Of a stretch of DNA of 64,000 bases, positions 50,236-62,873 are shown one piece after another. The DNA comes from Acridotheres tristis (Eukaryota; Chordata; Aves; Passeriformes; Sturnidae), in NCBI GenBank assembly GCA_037013685.1, contig CM072885.1, positions 27,999,442 to 28,063,441 of the forward strand. The letters are read 5' to 3'. The translations under genes and the position numbers were made by a program. The notes under the pieces are model-generated. The model had not been told where the DNA came from. It saw only the letters and a list, made by a program, of their open reading frames with translations, and did not search any database. Each line of letters starts with the position of its first letter. Position 1 is the first letter of the stretch.

Positions 50236-53200
50236 AAAACCCTCACAGATCCCATTCCGTGCAGTTCAAGCAAATGTAATTAATTAGTATTTCAATGTTT
50301 AAGTCTATTTGGTTTTTTTTAAATGGTCTCTACATCTATTTGAAACAAAGTATGATATACTCATGTTGGGCAAAATTCAGGTTATGAGGCCAAAAAGGAG
50401 TAAACCCATGATCCGCAACAAAGATAGAAAGAAATAGAAACACAGCAAGCAGGATTATTTTTTTTAATGGTGTAAATCACTTTTCATAAGCCCACAACAG
50501 ATATAAATCTGTTAAATGTCTAAAATTTTTTTGTTGTCTTTTATAAAACGTAAATAAAGTTTGGACCATTCCAACTTAGCTTGTTCTCTTTCTGTCTGTT
50601 GAGCTCATAGGGCCTGGAGGTCATGTTACCAGTGTGTTTTTAAGCTTCACACAATTACCCTCAACCCTGTAAGGCATTGCACAGCAGGAGAGTATTCATG
50701 ACTTGTCACAATGAAAGCTGCTGTCTTCTGCAGCCCTACAGGAGTTCAAGTATAATGCAGTGGTTATGAAGAATATGAAGGTACAAGATAGGAATAACAT
50801 ATTTAAACATAACATTTCTGTGTGTTTGAACATAACTTTTTGCAATCCATATCTTCCACTCAGAAGATAAGCTGCATGTGTCTCGGCAGGTTGCTGAAAT
50901 AGAAATCCTATTTATCTATTACCTATTATTTTCTTAGCAAAATTATCATCTTACATCCCATTATTTGGAGAGATTATTAACCTTAACTACTGACATCCAA
51001 GGGCACTTCACAAGGTGTTAGTCACTTAGTCCTCATGTTACCCAACAATTTGTTTTAATTTTTTTCAAGAACAAATTATCACATAGTCTTACATTAAGCT
51101 CAAAGTAATTCTTCCCGCAACAGAAGTTATTCAGGTTATATATATATTGAAATGGATATATATTCACACAATGTGAAAATAAAAAGCCATGAAAGTGATC
51201 CAGCATGTTAGAGAAGGATATTTTGCTCAATAAAATAGCCCTTACATAATGTGGCAAACAAATGTTGGTATGATAAATGTAGAATTTTAGAATCACTTAA
51301 TGCCTTTCTAAAAAAATTTTTCCATCAACAATATGACTTTCATTGCTCCCATAAGAAATGTAAAGGGGATTAAAAATAAAAATTATAAAACTAAATGTGA
51401 ATATAGTAAAGTATGTTCTCAATTGCTTTTCTCTCACTTTGACATTATCTTTCTGATGTCTTTCTGTTTACAATCTTGCATAAGTGCAAGAATCACCTTT
51501 AAAAAGTGATTTTTTTGGTTCTACATTTTGAGTATTTTATATGAAATACCTGCCATAAAGCTGTTATTTCCTTATTTTGTTTTCCCCTGGCGATCTAATG
51601 AACATCTGTCCTTTGAAAATCTGTTACTTTAAAATTGTAAACCCCAAATTATGAGATACCTTTAAAGTGTCAGCATGTGTGCATTTTTCACATTAGTTTT
51701 GATATAATGAAAACTCCTGAGTATTTCTGTATGTCTCTCTGTGGAATCTATCATGCCCAAGATTACTGTCATGGCTTTAGCATCAGAATGCATCACATAC
51801 TGACAGTTTATCCAAGATGTTATTGTTTTAAAACTTATCAAGTAAATACTATACTTTGCAATACTAAAGACACTTTTTAATTTAAAGGCAGATAGAATAT
51901 CTGTTAGTGTTTTTGTCTTACTAGACCAACAACTTTGAATCTATATCACCTTTCATTCAATTAATTATGTACTTAGGGCAGCTGATCACAGACGTTTTCC
52001 ACCTTTTCCCCTTAGTATTTGTATTCATTCTTCACAATTAGCCATAGTCGCTCAATAGTTCTAATGCATAAAAGAAATATGACATTTTTGAAATTAAAGT
52101 TTTATTACTTTGTTGACTTTAGAGAAGTACTATTTCTCCTTTAAAAAGCAATTGCACTATTTGTGTTAATAATGACATTGATCCTCTCCTCTTTTCACCA
52201 CCTAAATAACATTTTCTCATATGTTTTCTAAATAAATCTTACCTAATTTAACAATGTAGCATTCAGGCATGGCTTGTTTGGTTTTTTTTTCCAGCATACA
52301 TATCATATTTAAAACTGTTACATACTCAGTGACAAAACTCAGGATTTTTCCTGTTACTCGAATACTGATTAGGGAGCATTTTGTAGTTCACTCTGGTCTA
52401 CCATAAGCAGCATCATTCTGTGAGCCTTTGGGGCAGTGTGTGTTTACTGATGGTCGGGGAGGTTGCCAAGGGTGAGATGGGGAACTATGGATGAAGGCAG
52501 TGCAAACTCAGGGCTGATGTAGTGCAGTGCTGCAGTAAGCTGCATTCCATCCTGTGCAGGGCGAGACACCCATAGGCTCAGGCAGCCATCCTCTGTTTGT
52601 AGAGCTCACCTCTTTTAGGATGTCGTGGGTCTTCACCACATGTGTGATCTCACCTTATCTTGGTGTCTGCCCACCAAAAGCATGTGTTTAGCTGTTCCTA
52701 AAGCTTTAGATGAAGTGCTGGTCCTGGATGCCTGACCATATATGCCTCACCAGAAATGCAGCTTGCTTCAGTGAAAACCTAGACAAATTTGAGGTAACAG
52801 TAAGTAAGAAAAGGGTGAATTATGAGAACTTTTTTAAATTAAAAATATTTTCCTGGTTTAAAACACCTGTTTTCAAATATTTGAATCAACTTGCTGGTTT
52901 CTATAGGTCTGTAAAAGTCTGCTAGATATATGATATCCATGCTGACTGAAATGAACATTTAACCAGCCCCTCTCTTAATTTCCACATATGACCTGCCTGA
53001 CTTTCACTTAAAAATTAAAATGTGTTGCTTCCCTAAATAGGAAGAATCAGCATCCTAGACCCATATCCTGAATACATATCCATGTGCACCCTTGGACTTA
53101 TCCAGCTAGTAATTTCAGGAGGAACTCCTAGGGATTGATCCAAGACAATCATACATCCAGTGCTTCCTTTTCATTCTGAGATATCCCTGGAAAGTCCCCT

Positions 53201-54995
53201 AAAAACTGTTCCTACTGTCTTGCCTTTCTCTGTGATTATGACAAACTGTACAACATTCCAAAAGGATGCCAATGGAGCACAGAATGTCTCAATATGAAGA
53301 TGTAGATGACTGCAGGTAATTTAATCATAACAGTACAAAACCCGTCTATAATCTGCTTTACTATCAGAATGCTTTGCAAAAACAGGGCAGCATTTTTTCC
53401 CTTGAATTTATACTTTTTTTCATTTAATAACTTCCTTTCCTTTCAAACTTTTCCTTCTATATTTTTAAATCAAATGGTATTGGCATCCTCCAAACTCCTT
53501 ATGTGCTCTTTAAATCACAGGTTTGTATTTCAGCAATATATATGCTTTTGAAAAATATAGGGTTCCTAAAAACACTATAATAAACATTTTGAAAGCCTTT
53601 TTGAACTTTATTATTCTTTCTTCCTGGATAAATTGTTTTGTGAACAGATAATATTGGCATGAAAACTAAAGCTCTTAAATCAAATTTTTGTAGCACAGAT
53701 TTGGACATGCTCTTTAAAATTTTATTTCCTGCAATGGATACCAAAGTTTCAAATATTAATATGATTTTAATATTACATAGAAAAAGACAGAAGGTTAAGA
53801 TGCTCTTATACCATAATATAATTCATACAAAGTAAGAAAAGGTTATGGATGCATCAGCATGAAGAATGCTGAGTTACTCTTTCATTATTCACTCCAATCT
53901 CATAATTTCAGTGACATACAAGGCATGAAACATATTGTCAAAAATATATATTTCAGAATACAATGCCATTAAATATTTTATCCAATTGACAGCAGTGCTG
54001 CAAAAAGACTGAACATTAAATGGAACCCTGTTCTTAAAAAAGGACATTACACTGTCTTTTCAGCTCTTACTACAGAAAAAAGTTTCCTGTCAGCAATTTC
54101 CTTTCAAGTAAAGTGAAGCAAGTCTCTTTCTCTCTTTTTTTTCCTCCTTGTGAATATGCTGCAGAAAGTCTCTATCTCTAGGTAGAGCCTTATCTCTATC
54201 CCAGGACGAAAAAGAAAATGCCTTTCTGTGACCGCTGGCATGCAGATTTGACTTCCAGTTACGAATCTTTTTATTATAAGGTAAATTTAGAATGTTTTCT
54301 GAACATGATAGACAGTAAGAAAATTCTGAGTTACAAAATGTGATATCTATTCAGGCAAGGGAGAAATTATGCACACACTAGTTGTTCAGGATTTCCTTAT
54401 TTCCTCAGCTCATAGTGAATTAAAACTACTCTGTTCTACACCAGTTTCTTACTGTGTATCTTCTCTACTTTTTTTTAATCTTATTTTGCCAATGACAGTT
54501 GGAACATCTAAAACATCTAAAGAATTCACATAATCACAGAATTGCTTTGTTATCTTTAAGTAACAGCCCAATATTTTCTTTGGATTGTCTCCTACTCTCT
54601 TTTATGTCACTTACACTTTTGTGAATTATGGCCATCAACATATTTTACAAGATTGTCCAGAAGCCCTTTAAAGTCTACATTGCATCCAGTTCAGACAGAG
54701 AACAAGAGAATAGTCCATTTTCCCACAAGTAAATAACCAGATTCCTATAAATCTGTAGTCAAGATACATTGTGTGCAAGAGATTTTTAAGAAAGGACTTA
54801 AAGGATAGTTCTGAGATGACTTCTGTCAGTTTAGGGACAACTTTACCCAAGTGGGAAAGACTATGAGAAAAAGGATTTTGCCTGAAAATCTGTCCTCAAT
54901 GTTATGTAGAATGTCCAGCTTTGACTCCTTTGCCCAGTCAAGCTTACATTAATATGAGTGTGAATTTATATAACTTGGTATAACCCAATAATATG
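50236..54995. other. Non-coding AT-rich DNA, no gene seen
   Basis: Nothing recognisable as coding or as a mobile element. A slightly GC-richer patch at about 52430-52700 has no long open frame or known motif. Confidence 0.7.
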
Positions 54996-54999
54996 AACT

Positions 55000-55375
55000 T
55001 GATGCCTTGGGGAGCTGGAACAGAGGCTACATACAGAGTTGAGGGGAATAAAATGGGTATTTATTGAGAGGCCTACGAAAGACCTACAAAAGGCCACACC
55101 CTAGCAGTATGAGTGTCACAATCATGGCCCCTGCCTGGATGGTTCCAAGATGGAAGCAAAGGAGAGCTTGGTCACAAAATCTCATATTTTTATAGGTTTT
55201 GGTTCATTTCTATGAACCCGCCCTCCTCTTTCCACATTGTTTATGCTTAGGGTCTGAAGTTTGAAGAAACTGTCCTTGAGTTCTTAACTGGAATAGGACT
55301 GTTTTGTCTTCATCACCTAGCACATCAGAAAAGCACATCCAAGCAGAATAGAAAAACTTAAAACTCAAGGCATCA
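55000..55375 (-). mobile_element. Solo endogenous retrovirus LTR with 10-bp terminal inverted repeats and 4-bp target duplication
   Basis: The 376-bp block begins TGATGCCTTG (55000-55009) and ends CAAGGCATCA (55366-55375), a perfect 10-bp inverted repeat with the TG...CA ends of an LTR. AACT flanks it on both sides (54996-54999 and 55376-55379). On the minus strand there is a TATA box (TATAAAAA at 55194-55187) and, about 125 bases on, an AATAAA signal (55065-55060) followed by a short T- and C-rich U5. That order fixes the orientation as minus. A 4-bp duplication is typical of gamma-retrovirus-like (ERV1 class) integration. No internal genes are present, so it is a solo LTR. Boundaries and orientation are seen directly; the class is an inference from the duplication length. 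Confidence 0.92.
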
Positions 55376-55737
55376 AACTCTTATAATCTTTTAACGTGTA
55401 TGGAAAAGAGTTCCTAACTTGCTTTGGTGCTCCTATAACCTAAAGTGTAGCCAGTTTGTGCTTGGGCAGTGTGGTTACTGCACTAGAAAAAGAGAAAGAG
55501 AGAGAGCAAGGACAGCAACACACATGGACCTCTTTAGGGAAAAACTGCCAACCTTATTGAACGGACAGCCTGTATTTAAAGTGTGTTACATGGAGCTAGG
55601 ACAGGACAGTAGCTCATTGGACAATTGGGAAAAACATCCATGAGACCCTACCTCAAGATGTGTCCCATAGGAAAAACACCAGGTGTTAATCTTTATTATG
55701 AATTCCATTCTGTTTTTCACCATATTATCACCCTCCC
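55376..55737. other. Non-coding spacer
   Basis: Unique-looking DNA between the LTR and the minisatellite. It contains a short GA-rich run (AAAAAGAGAAAGAGAGAGAG-like, 55486-55507). A 74-codon open frame (55419-55643) runs through it but has no recognisable domain and is not called. Confidence 0.7.
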
Positions 55738-55925
55738 TATATATTATATATTATATATTATATATTATATATTATATATTATATATTATATATTATATAT
55801 TATATATTATATATTATATATTATATATTATATATTATATATTATATATTATATATTATATATTATATATTATATATTATATATTATATGTTATATGTTA
55901 TATGTTATATATTATATATTATATA
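55738..55925. repeat. AT-only 7-bp minisatellite (TATATAT)n, about 27 units
   Basis: A 7-base unit, TATATAT (equivalently ATATATT), repeats over about 188 bases. Near the right end three consecutive units carry the same T-to-G-type variant (ATATGTT, about 55884-55909), then two normal units follow. The clustered variants suggest that a single mutated unit was itself amplified. Open frames reading LYIIYYI across it are artefacts: 21 bases is three units. Long AT-only arrays melt easily and can extrude cruciforms. Confidence 0.97.
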
Positions 55926-56284
55926 CATTATCACTTCCTCCCTAACTGAAGCCATAGTCAGCTTATCAGTCTGGGAATAGACCTGAGAGTCAGGAGAAGT
56001 TCAGGCCTGAAAAAGAATTTTCAAGCGGTAATTCCCTAGCTCTCTAAATGTGTGTGTCCACAGGGCAGTTAGTGCTTTGTTCAGTTATGTAGCTGGTCAC
56101 ATATAAAATATATGTATGTGTGATGTACAGGACACATCTAAATTGCCAGCATGCCTCTTCTGGGGAGGCTGAGGGTGCCTCCACAGGGAAGTTGCAGAGA
56201 GTTGTTCATTTTATAAAATCTTAACATGGGTCTTCTCTTTTTCGAGCTAGACACTATCTTTTTATGACTCCTAAAATGTAGGCT

Positions 56285-56578
56285 CTCATGTCTGTTTACA
56301 AGGACATGCAGTGATAGGACAAGGGGGATTGGTTTTAAGATGAAAGAAAGTAGATTGGATGTTACAAATAAATTCTTTATTATGAGGCTGGTGAGGCACT
56401 GGAACAGGCTGCCCAGAGAAGTTCTGGATGCCCCATCCCTGGTACTGTTCAAAGCTAGGGTGGATGAGTCTTTGAGCAGCCTGGTCTAATGGAAGGTGCC
56501 CCTGCCTGTGGCAGGGAGGTTGGAACTAGGTGATTTTAAGGTCCCTTCCAACCCATACCTTTCTGTGATTATATGATC
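56285..56578 (+). mobile_element. CR1 LINE 3' portion, about 290 bp (+)
   Basis: Sense-strand CR1 3' region: gacatgcagtgataggacaa, ggggattggttttaagatga, then 'gattggatgtta', 'aaattctttattatgaggctggtgaggcactgg', 'aacaggctgcccagagaagt', 'gatgccccatccctgg', 'gtctttgagcagcctggtct', 'ggcagggaggttggaacta' and finally 'aaggtcccttccaaccc' with a TTCTGTGATTATATGAT end. The start is indistinct; homology fades left of about 56285. It is non-coding and 5'-truncated, with the 3' terminus intact. Confidence 0.93.
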
Positions 56579-58463
56579 TCAAAGCCACAATTTCTTTCAT
56601 TATTCACATTTATTGAGTTTTTGTTTCTCAGCAGCTTGTCATGATGCATATTTCCATGAGTTTGAATTAGTCTACATCATAGCTTATGAGAAGGTTGATA
56701 ATGGGGCGGGAGTTGGGTTGCTTGCGATGGATCAATTTTTTAAAAATTAAGGGTGACTGTTACCAGCTTGCTTTGATGGCAGATATAACGTTTGTTAGGC
56801 AATGATTGTCTAGCTGGTGTATTGTTCTATATGATTAATAAACTACATGTTGCTGTTTCTGGGCTCAGGAGCTCTTGATTGGTACTCAGCAAGTGAAAGA
56901 CCTTTTTGAGGGCTTGGGGGTGAACTTTAGTTCAAAATTTTTGTAAGCCTTTTTTGCTTGTACAACATTTTTGCCAGGTCAAAAGTATGCAAAGGAGATT
57001 ATGGGAAGCTGACATTTATATTGTTTATGGAGGCATGAAAGCTAGTTTTAAACAAATATCACTCCAGCCTCTGTGTGGGAATCTATTGCCTGTGCAGACA
57101 GATTAGGTACATGAAGCAAGAATTTCATTTAACTTCATCAGAAGCAGTGAATTCCTACCTCGTCACTGCAATTTTTCATATGTTTTCAAGTTTTTCTCTT
57201 TCCAATATCTAAGTAAACTCATCTCTTCAACCTATTGCCACAAGCTGCCAAAGAAAGAAACAAACCTCAGCTGCGATTCACACCGAATAAAAACATAAAA
57301 GGTAAGAGTAAATAGCCACAGCTGTTGAAATGGGTCCTTTACACAGGGGCTTTGCATGTTTTAGAACAAGCTGAGACAGTGACATGAAATTGCTTTTATC
57401 TTCTTAGTGATCTATCTTGGTGGTCTATAGTCACTAAGGAGTTCTCCAGGAAAAAATATTCAGTGGGACAATACAACTTCAGTAGCTCTTTTCAGCACCT
57501 CCAGTACCTCCTGAGTCTTCCTAGCTAGTGAACTGCTCAAAAATTCCTACATTTTCTGATCAGACTTTAGACTGGGCTAAGTTACTTATCATAGCAGTGC
57601 ACACAGGACACTCAAATATCAATGTATTTGATATGATGAAAAGTTTGAAAATTAGTATACTTGTCTATAAGCATATGTTAATATTTTTAACAAATTAATT
57701 GACTTTATGTTTCTGCCTATTCTGCATTTGGCTTCTGCAGCACCTCCTGAAATTTTGTTTGGCCACCCTGGAGATGTACAAAAGTAAAACTTAAAGCTTC
57801 TTATATGCAGATATTCAAATGGACTTTCTTAAAGTAACTTCTTCTGAGTATGCTATGCCCACATTACTGCACACAGTGTTACTTTTGACTAATTAAAAGT
57901 TGTGGTTTGTTTACCACAGGATGTCAAAGCTGTTCCAAGGATGGGCTAGCAAATAGCCTGTGTGATATTGCCGTAGCTGGTCAGCTCCTCATACCACTAA
58001 CGGATACAAGCCCTTAGAAAAGCAGAGTTACATTTAACCATCAGGCAACAGAGAGAGGGGATATCACATCACATAGATACCTGTTAAATTGTTTTTCGAT
58101 AAAAAGTGTAGCTTGGAAAGAGAACTAGAAAGCAGGGGAAGTGCTTTTTCAACAGCTCAAGTGTTGTTCCTACCTTAGGATAAAGTAATGTATATTCTGG
58201 CTTGAATATAGTAAGCTACTGAATGCATTTGTTGACGTAATTATGTTGTGGTAAGACTAAAGGGCTCATCTAGCAGGAGAACGATGAAGCCTATTTTTCC
58301 TCCTTGACCAGTCTAGAAAAGGCTGAGGCTTTCTGATGCCCTGTGTGTGTTATATTTTTATCCAGGAATTTTTTTTAACATTACTGGAACAGAAAGTATA
58401 GATGCATCAACCAGAGAATAGTCACAGTTAATGAGAAGTACTAATGAATTAGTAGAACTACTA

Positions 58464-58490
58464 CAAAAAAAAACAAAAACAAAAAAAACC
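58464..58490. repeat. A-rich tract
   Basis: Runs of A separated by single C (about 27 bases). A second AAAC-type run lies at 58838-58859, about 350 bases further on. Confidence 0.75.
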
Positions 58491-58757
58491 AAGCAAACCT
58501 CAGTCTGTTTGCAGGAATAAGGTTCTGCAAGTTTTAAAGAGAACAGGTTTAGGCAGAAGTTAAGGACTTATTAAAAATATTATCTGGAAGTTTTGTTCCA
58601 TCCTGTACATGCAAATATTTAGCAGAACATCTACCCAGTAGCAGTATGAACAGTTGATAACAGCCACAAAAATGCTGTTGTTCGCAACACAATTTCCCTT
58701 CCATTTACAGTATTTTATCAGGATAAAATTCCCTCTTAGGCCATGCCTCCCCATCCG

Positions 58758-58774
58758 CCCCCCCCCCCCCCCCC
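58758..58774. repeat. Homopolymer run of 17 C
   Basis: Seventeen consecutive C on the + strand, in a GC patch within AT-rich DNA. The G17 on the other strand can form G-quadruplexes. The exact count in such runs is error-prone in sequencing. Confidence 0.95.
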
Positions 58775-58837
58775 GACGTTAATAACATTTTTAACATATT
58801 TTGCTGATATTACTAAAATTTTTTTAAAAGGCACCAT

Positions 58838-58859
58838 AAAAAAAACAAACAAACAAACA
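58838..58859. repeat. A-rich tract ending in AAAC repeats
   Basis: Eight A followed by three to four CAAA units. Simple slippage repeat. Confidence 0.85.
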
Positions 58860-61513
58860 GTTAGCAATTATTTTTGTAATAGATCTTTATTACTAATACA
58901 TTTACAGGAGTAATTCAACATAATACCGTGCTCAGGGGTCTTGGGTATATGGGTGTTAGAGAGAGAGTAGGTACCCTTTTACCCTTACACTGTTCAACTC
59001 AATAAAATGAAATTAGAGTTGTAGGAGGCTAACGGGATTATTGTAGAATCATCATCTCCTGCAGCATTTATCCTTTAAATCTGACCTTTGAAGGAGTTTA
59101 TTTTGCCAAAATAGATAGATCATGCTCATAGAAAAAAGTCATCCAAAACACCTGAGAGCTATTGAGCTAACTAAATAAACAACTTGAGACAGTGAATGTA
59201 TAGACGTAAAACAGGTTTTTGTGTGTATATAAATGTATGTGCGTGTGTGCATGTAGGTGCTGCAAGACCTCTCCCAGGTACTTCCTTTTAATTACCATTT
59301 ATAAATATAAACAGAAATTTGGTTATGATGGAAACTAACACAGTGCTTAAAAAAGACAGCAGGAAATTACAGAAATATGACAACCCAATGTAAAGACGTA
59401 TGACCAAATCTTCATAACAGTGAAAAAATCCAGATATTTCCTTCAACTTTTCCCTTCCTCTATTCCTGTTCTAGATAATTGATGAGACAAATGTCTCAGG
59501 AGCTAAGGAAGACTGATGTGAACCTTCAGGGGGATGGAAATACTCTAGAGAAAACAATCCTCTAATCAGTCCTAAGGGAGCTGCTTCCAGGCCTTCAAAG
59601 TGTGCCAAGCCTGACCTCAGCTTTGGATTTGTTTCTGAAGAATTACAGAATATCCATGAATCAAGTGCCTTCCAGCAGTTGTAAAACAGCAATCTTTAAA
59701 AACCAATTGTCTGCATTAGTCACTGCATCAAAGATGGGATTAAAGCACAAATCAACTTTGCTGTGCCCATCCGAAGACATCTCAGTTCTCTGAAGAAATA
59801 ATGGCTACATCTAGCCTCTGGATTCCATCTCCTGTAAACAAACATATCACTGGCCAGTTTACTGTAACTGAGCTAGACTGTTCACATTAATGATTAAATG
59901 TTTTTATCTCTTATTTCTTTTGTGATATCTAACAGTCTACCTGAGATACCAACTTTTAGGGAGTTCCATGACCTCTTTAATAGACTCATTCTCTGTGGAG
60001 ATCCCTAATAATTATTTTTAATGCAGCTTCTTGTTATTCCCTATCTTTCATTTCTAAGGTAGAAATGACAATGTCAAGCTTTAGCATAATCCATCAATTT
60101 ATATTAAAGGGTTGGGAGAAAGTTGTCAGCCAAACAAAGACCTTCAAACCTTAAAAGAATTTACAAGTTCGGTGATCAAAATACCTATTACTGTCTCTTT
60201 GCTATCCCACCCTTCTAGTTAAGGAAAAAAATCCATACTAGTCCTATAAAATGATGGTGCTGCAAACATCCCTAATGCATTGAAGTGTTGTGGATGCCTT
60301 GAAACAATTTTGGTTTTGTTCCCTAGCATCACAAGAAAAGAGAATACAACCAATAAACTACAGTGGCTGTGTGCTGATCAGAGCTTCCTGTGCAGAGAGA
60401 AGAGAGATAGAACACACTGAGTCTATTCTCCTGTCTGTTGCTATTTGGGGCATTAAGCAGTTAATCCTATAACTGGTTTGGTTTCAGCTTTTGTATTTTA
60501 ATATTTGCTGGTGACCTATAAAATGGATTGCTGCTCATTCATTGTGAAAAATATTAATCCTTTCACTTTTTGCAGATGAGTAACTTTAAAAAACCCACAA
60601 TATACTGATCCATTATGTACTAACTACAGTGTAGTTCATACCTCCTTAAAGGTGTTTTGAAAGATACAGTGGATGTCTGACTCTGATTTTTAGAATGTAG
60701 TATTAATCTGTTTTACAGATTTTATTCTAATCAGTACAGGTAATACTACATATGAAGGACCCCATGCTAATTCCTGGACACCAGGTATTTAATATTCTTA
60801 TTTTCCTGGATCAAGGTACCTCTCATGAAAATGAATTTGTGAACCTGATATCTCTAATGGTTTCTTTCTTGTGGTAAAAGTAAACATCTTGTGAATTTCA
60901 CATATTAAAATTATCTGGGTTAAAACGGATTCTGATAAGCATTTTTGCAGACTTGGTTATAAAATGTAGATTAAATCTCTTGCAGCAAACTGTAAAGATC
61001 TTTATGCTGGGCCTTCTACTAAGATTCTTATAATTTCAGGGTTTTTTTCCTTGTTCTGTGATAAAATATATAGTTAAAATTAAATTTTATTAAAATTAAA
61101 GATGATTTTTAATCTAAGATGATTTAAGATTATAGAATGATGGAGGGTAATATTAATATTATCCTGGGGCTATATTGTACTTCTGTTTTTCGTACTTCCT
61201 CAGATGACACTGAGTATTTCTGATGAGGATGCTATTCTAAGGAGAAGACTAATTGAGGAAAAAGCATTCTTCATAGAGAATTTTCTTATGCAGCTCAAGA
61301 TTTTTCCTGCTTCTTTTGTTGCCAGAAAACCTGTACTTATTAATTTTGGGTGAACACAGAATAGTTTAGCAAAATAAGAGGAAAATATGAACAAGTGTGT
61401 TTTACATACACATTAAGTTTCCCATATATTCATCATAAAAGAACAACTATAATGACTTCAGGTTTTGTTTCTTCATTGCACCAGAAAATAGTTGTGCTGA
61501 TTCCGAATTCATT

Positions 61514-61533
61514 GTAGTATTTTAAAATACTAC
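61514..61533. repeat. 20-bp perfect palindrome
   Basis: GTAGTATTTT followed directly by its exact reverse complement AAAATACTAC, with no spacer. Such a site could bind a symmetric dimer. It could also be chance in AT-rich DNA, although a 20-bp perfect palindrome is uncommon. Confidence 0.9.
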
Positions 61534-62736
61534 CAGCTAAAAGTGGTACTCATAGAGCTCTGTTTTGGACCTATTCCTAAGTTCTTGTTTCTTGCAGAGA
61601 ACAATATTGCACTATCTGAACTTCTATGACTTAACCTATAGATCAGTGACAATACAGATCACTGAAAAACTGTCAGAACTACACAAACTAATGGCACATT
61701 TATATAAAGTTAAGTGATATTTGAAAAATCTTCTATTTTCCTACATTTGCAAAAGTTCATACTGAATTTCTTTTCTTGTTTTTAGCATGCAAAACCCTTT
61801 CTCATACGCAATGTCTTAGCCAGAAAGACAGAGGTGGCAGGCCACATATATTGGGCTATATTACCAAGAATGCAGACAAGAATGAGGAATGAATTACTTC
61901 AAGTTTACTGCTTCAGAATATCAAAAGCTGCCTTCTGACAATTGAGAGCATTCCTGGATTTAATGAAATTATTGCAGTGAAAGGGATCTAGAGAATATAT
62001 GTTTTAAGGATAAATATAGGGCATCATCATACTTATAACGACGATAATCCCCAGCATATTGACTGGGAAGATTTTGACTCCTATGGGGAAGATAAATCTG
62101 CTGAAGCAAAACTGTAGAATGAGAAACTCAGGACTTAGTTTACCTCTCAATGTCTTTTGTTCCGGATGACAACCATAGAAAACTTCTCTTTTGCTTTGAA
62201 GTTTTTCATGTACGTATAGCTGAACAGGTGTTGCTCTTTTCATAAAGATTTGAAAGGCCCAGCAGTTACAAGGAGTTGGATTACAATTCTCACAATGTTG
62301 TCAATGTTGTTATCTTTTCCTATTTTACATGTCTATATTACTGCAGCAGCTACGTTTTTTACATAGGCAATTCAAACACAGCAAAGAATTAACATCTACC
62401 TTCCTTATTGACTGGTAGCTGTTATCTTTCTATGGCGCCTGTAATTATTTATTGTCCTCTTATTAATTTGCCTTAAGGAATACAACAATAATTCTTTGGG
62501 AATGGAAAGAATAAATCATTGGAGAGGAAGTCAGTGATCAGTGTTATCTGCTATAGACAAGCCCTAACAAAGATGTTTTCGTATGGTTCAGCTACTTTAC
62601 GTAGCTGTTGGAAAGAGGAATGACAGGACGATGTCCAAGCCATGCCTAGGTTAAAGCAAACTGCTGAGTATTTTAGTATGGCAACACCCTTTACTGGGAA
62701 AGAACTATGCTTTTAGCAAAAGAGATTTGTGCTTAC

Positions 62737-62873
62737 GTGTTTTTTTTTGTTTTGTTTTTGTTTTCGTTTTTGGGTTTTTTTTTAGATTTGTTTGTTTGCT
62801 TTGTGTTTGGTTTGTTTGTCTGGTTTCTTTGGGTGTTTTTCTGTTTTTGTTTATTTGTTGTTTTTTTTTTCCC
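62737..62873. repeat. Long T/G-rich simple tract
   Basis: About 135 bases almost entirely T and G with GTTT, GTTTTT and GGTTTGTTTG-like units, ending in ten T and then CCC. It is the longest of three tracts of this type in the window. Open frames across it give Phe/Val/Leu-rich strings and are artefacts. Confidence 0.85.

Noticed and set aside
55625..55949. Open frames reading LYIIYYI repeats, which resemble hydrophobic membrane segments
   Set aside because: The translation of a 7-bp AT minisatellite; the period of 21 bases equals three units.
56138..56452. 104-codon minus-strand frame
   Set aside because: Antisense of a CR1 3' region; similar in character to the antisense frame at 40882-41148, both arising from repeat sequence.
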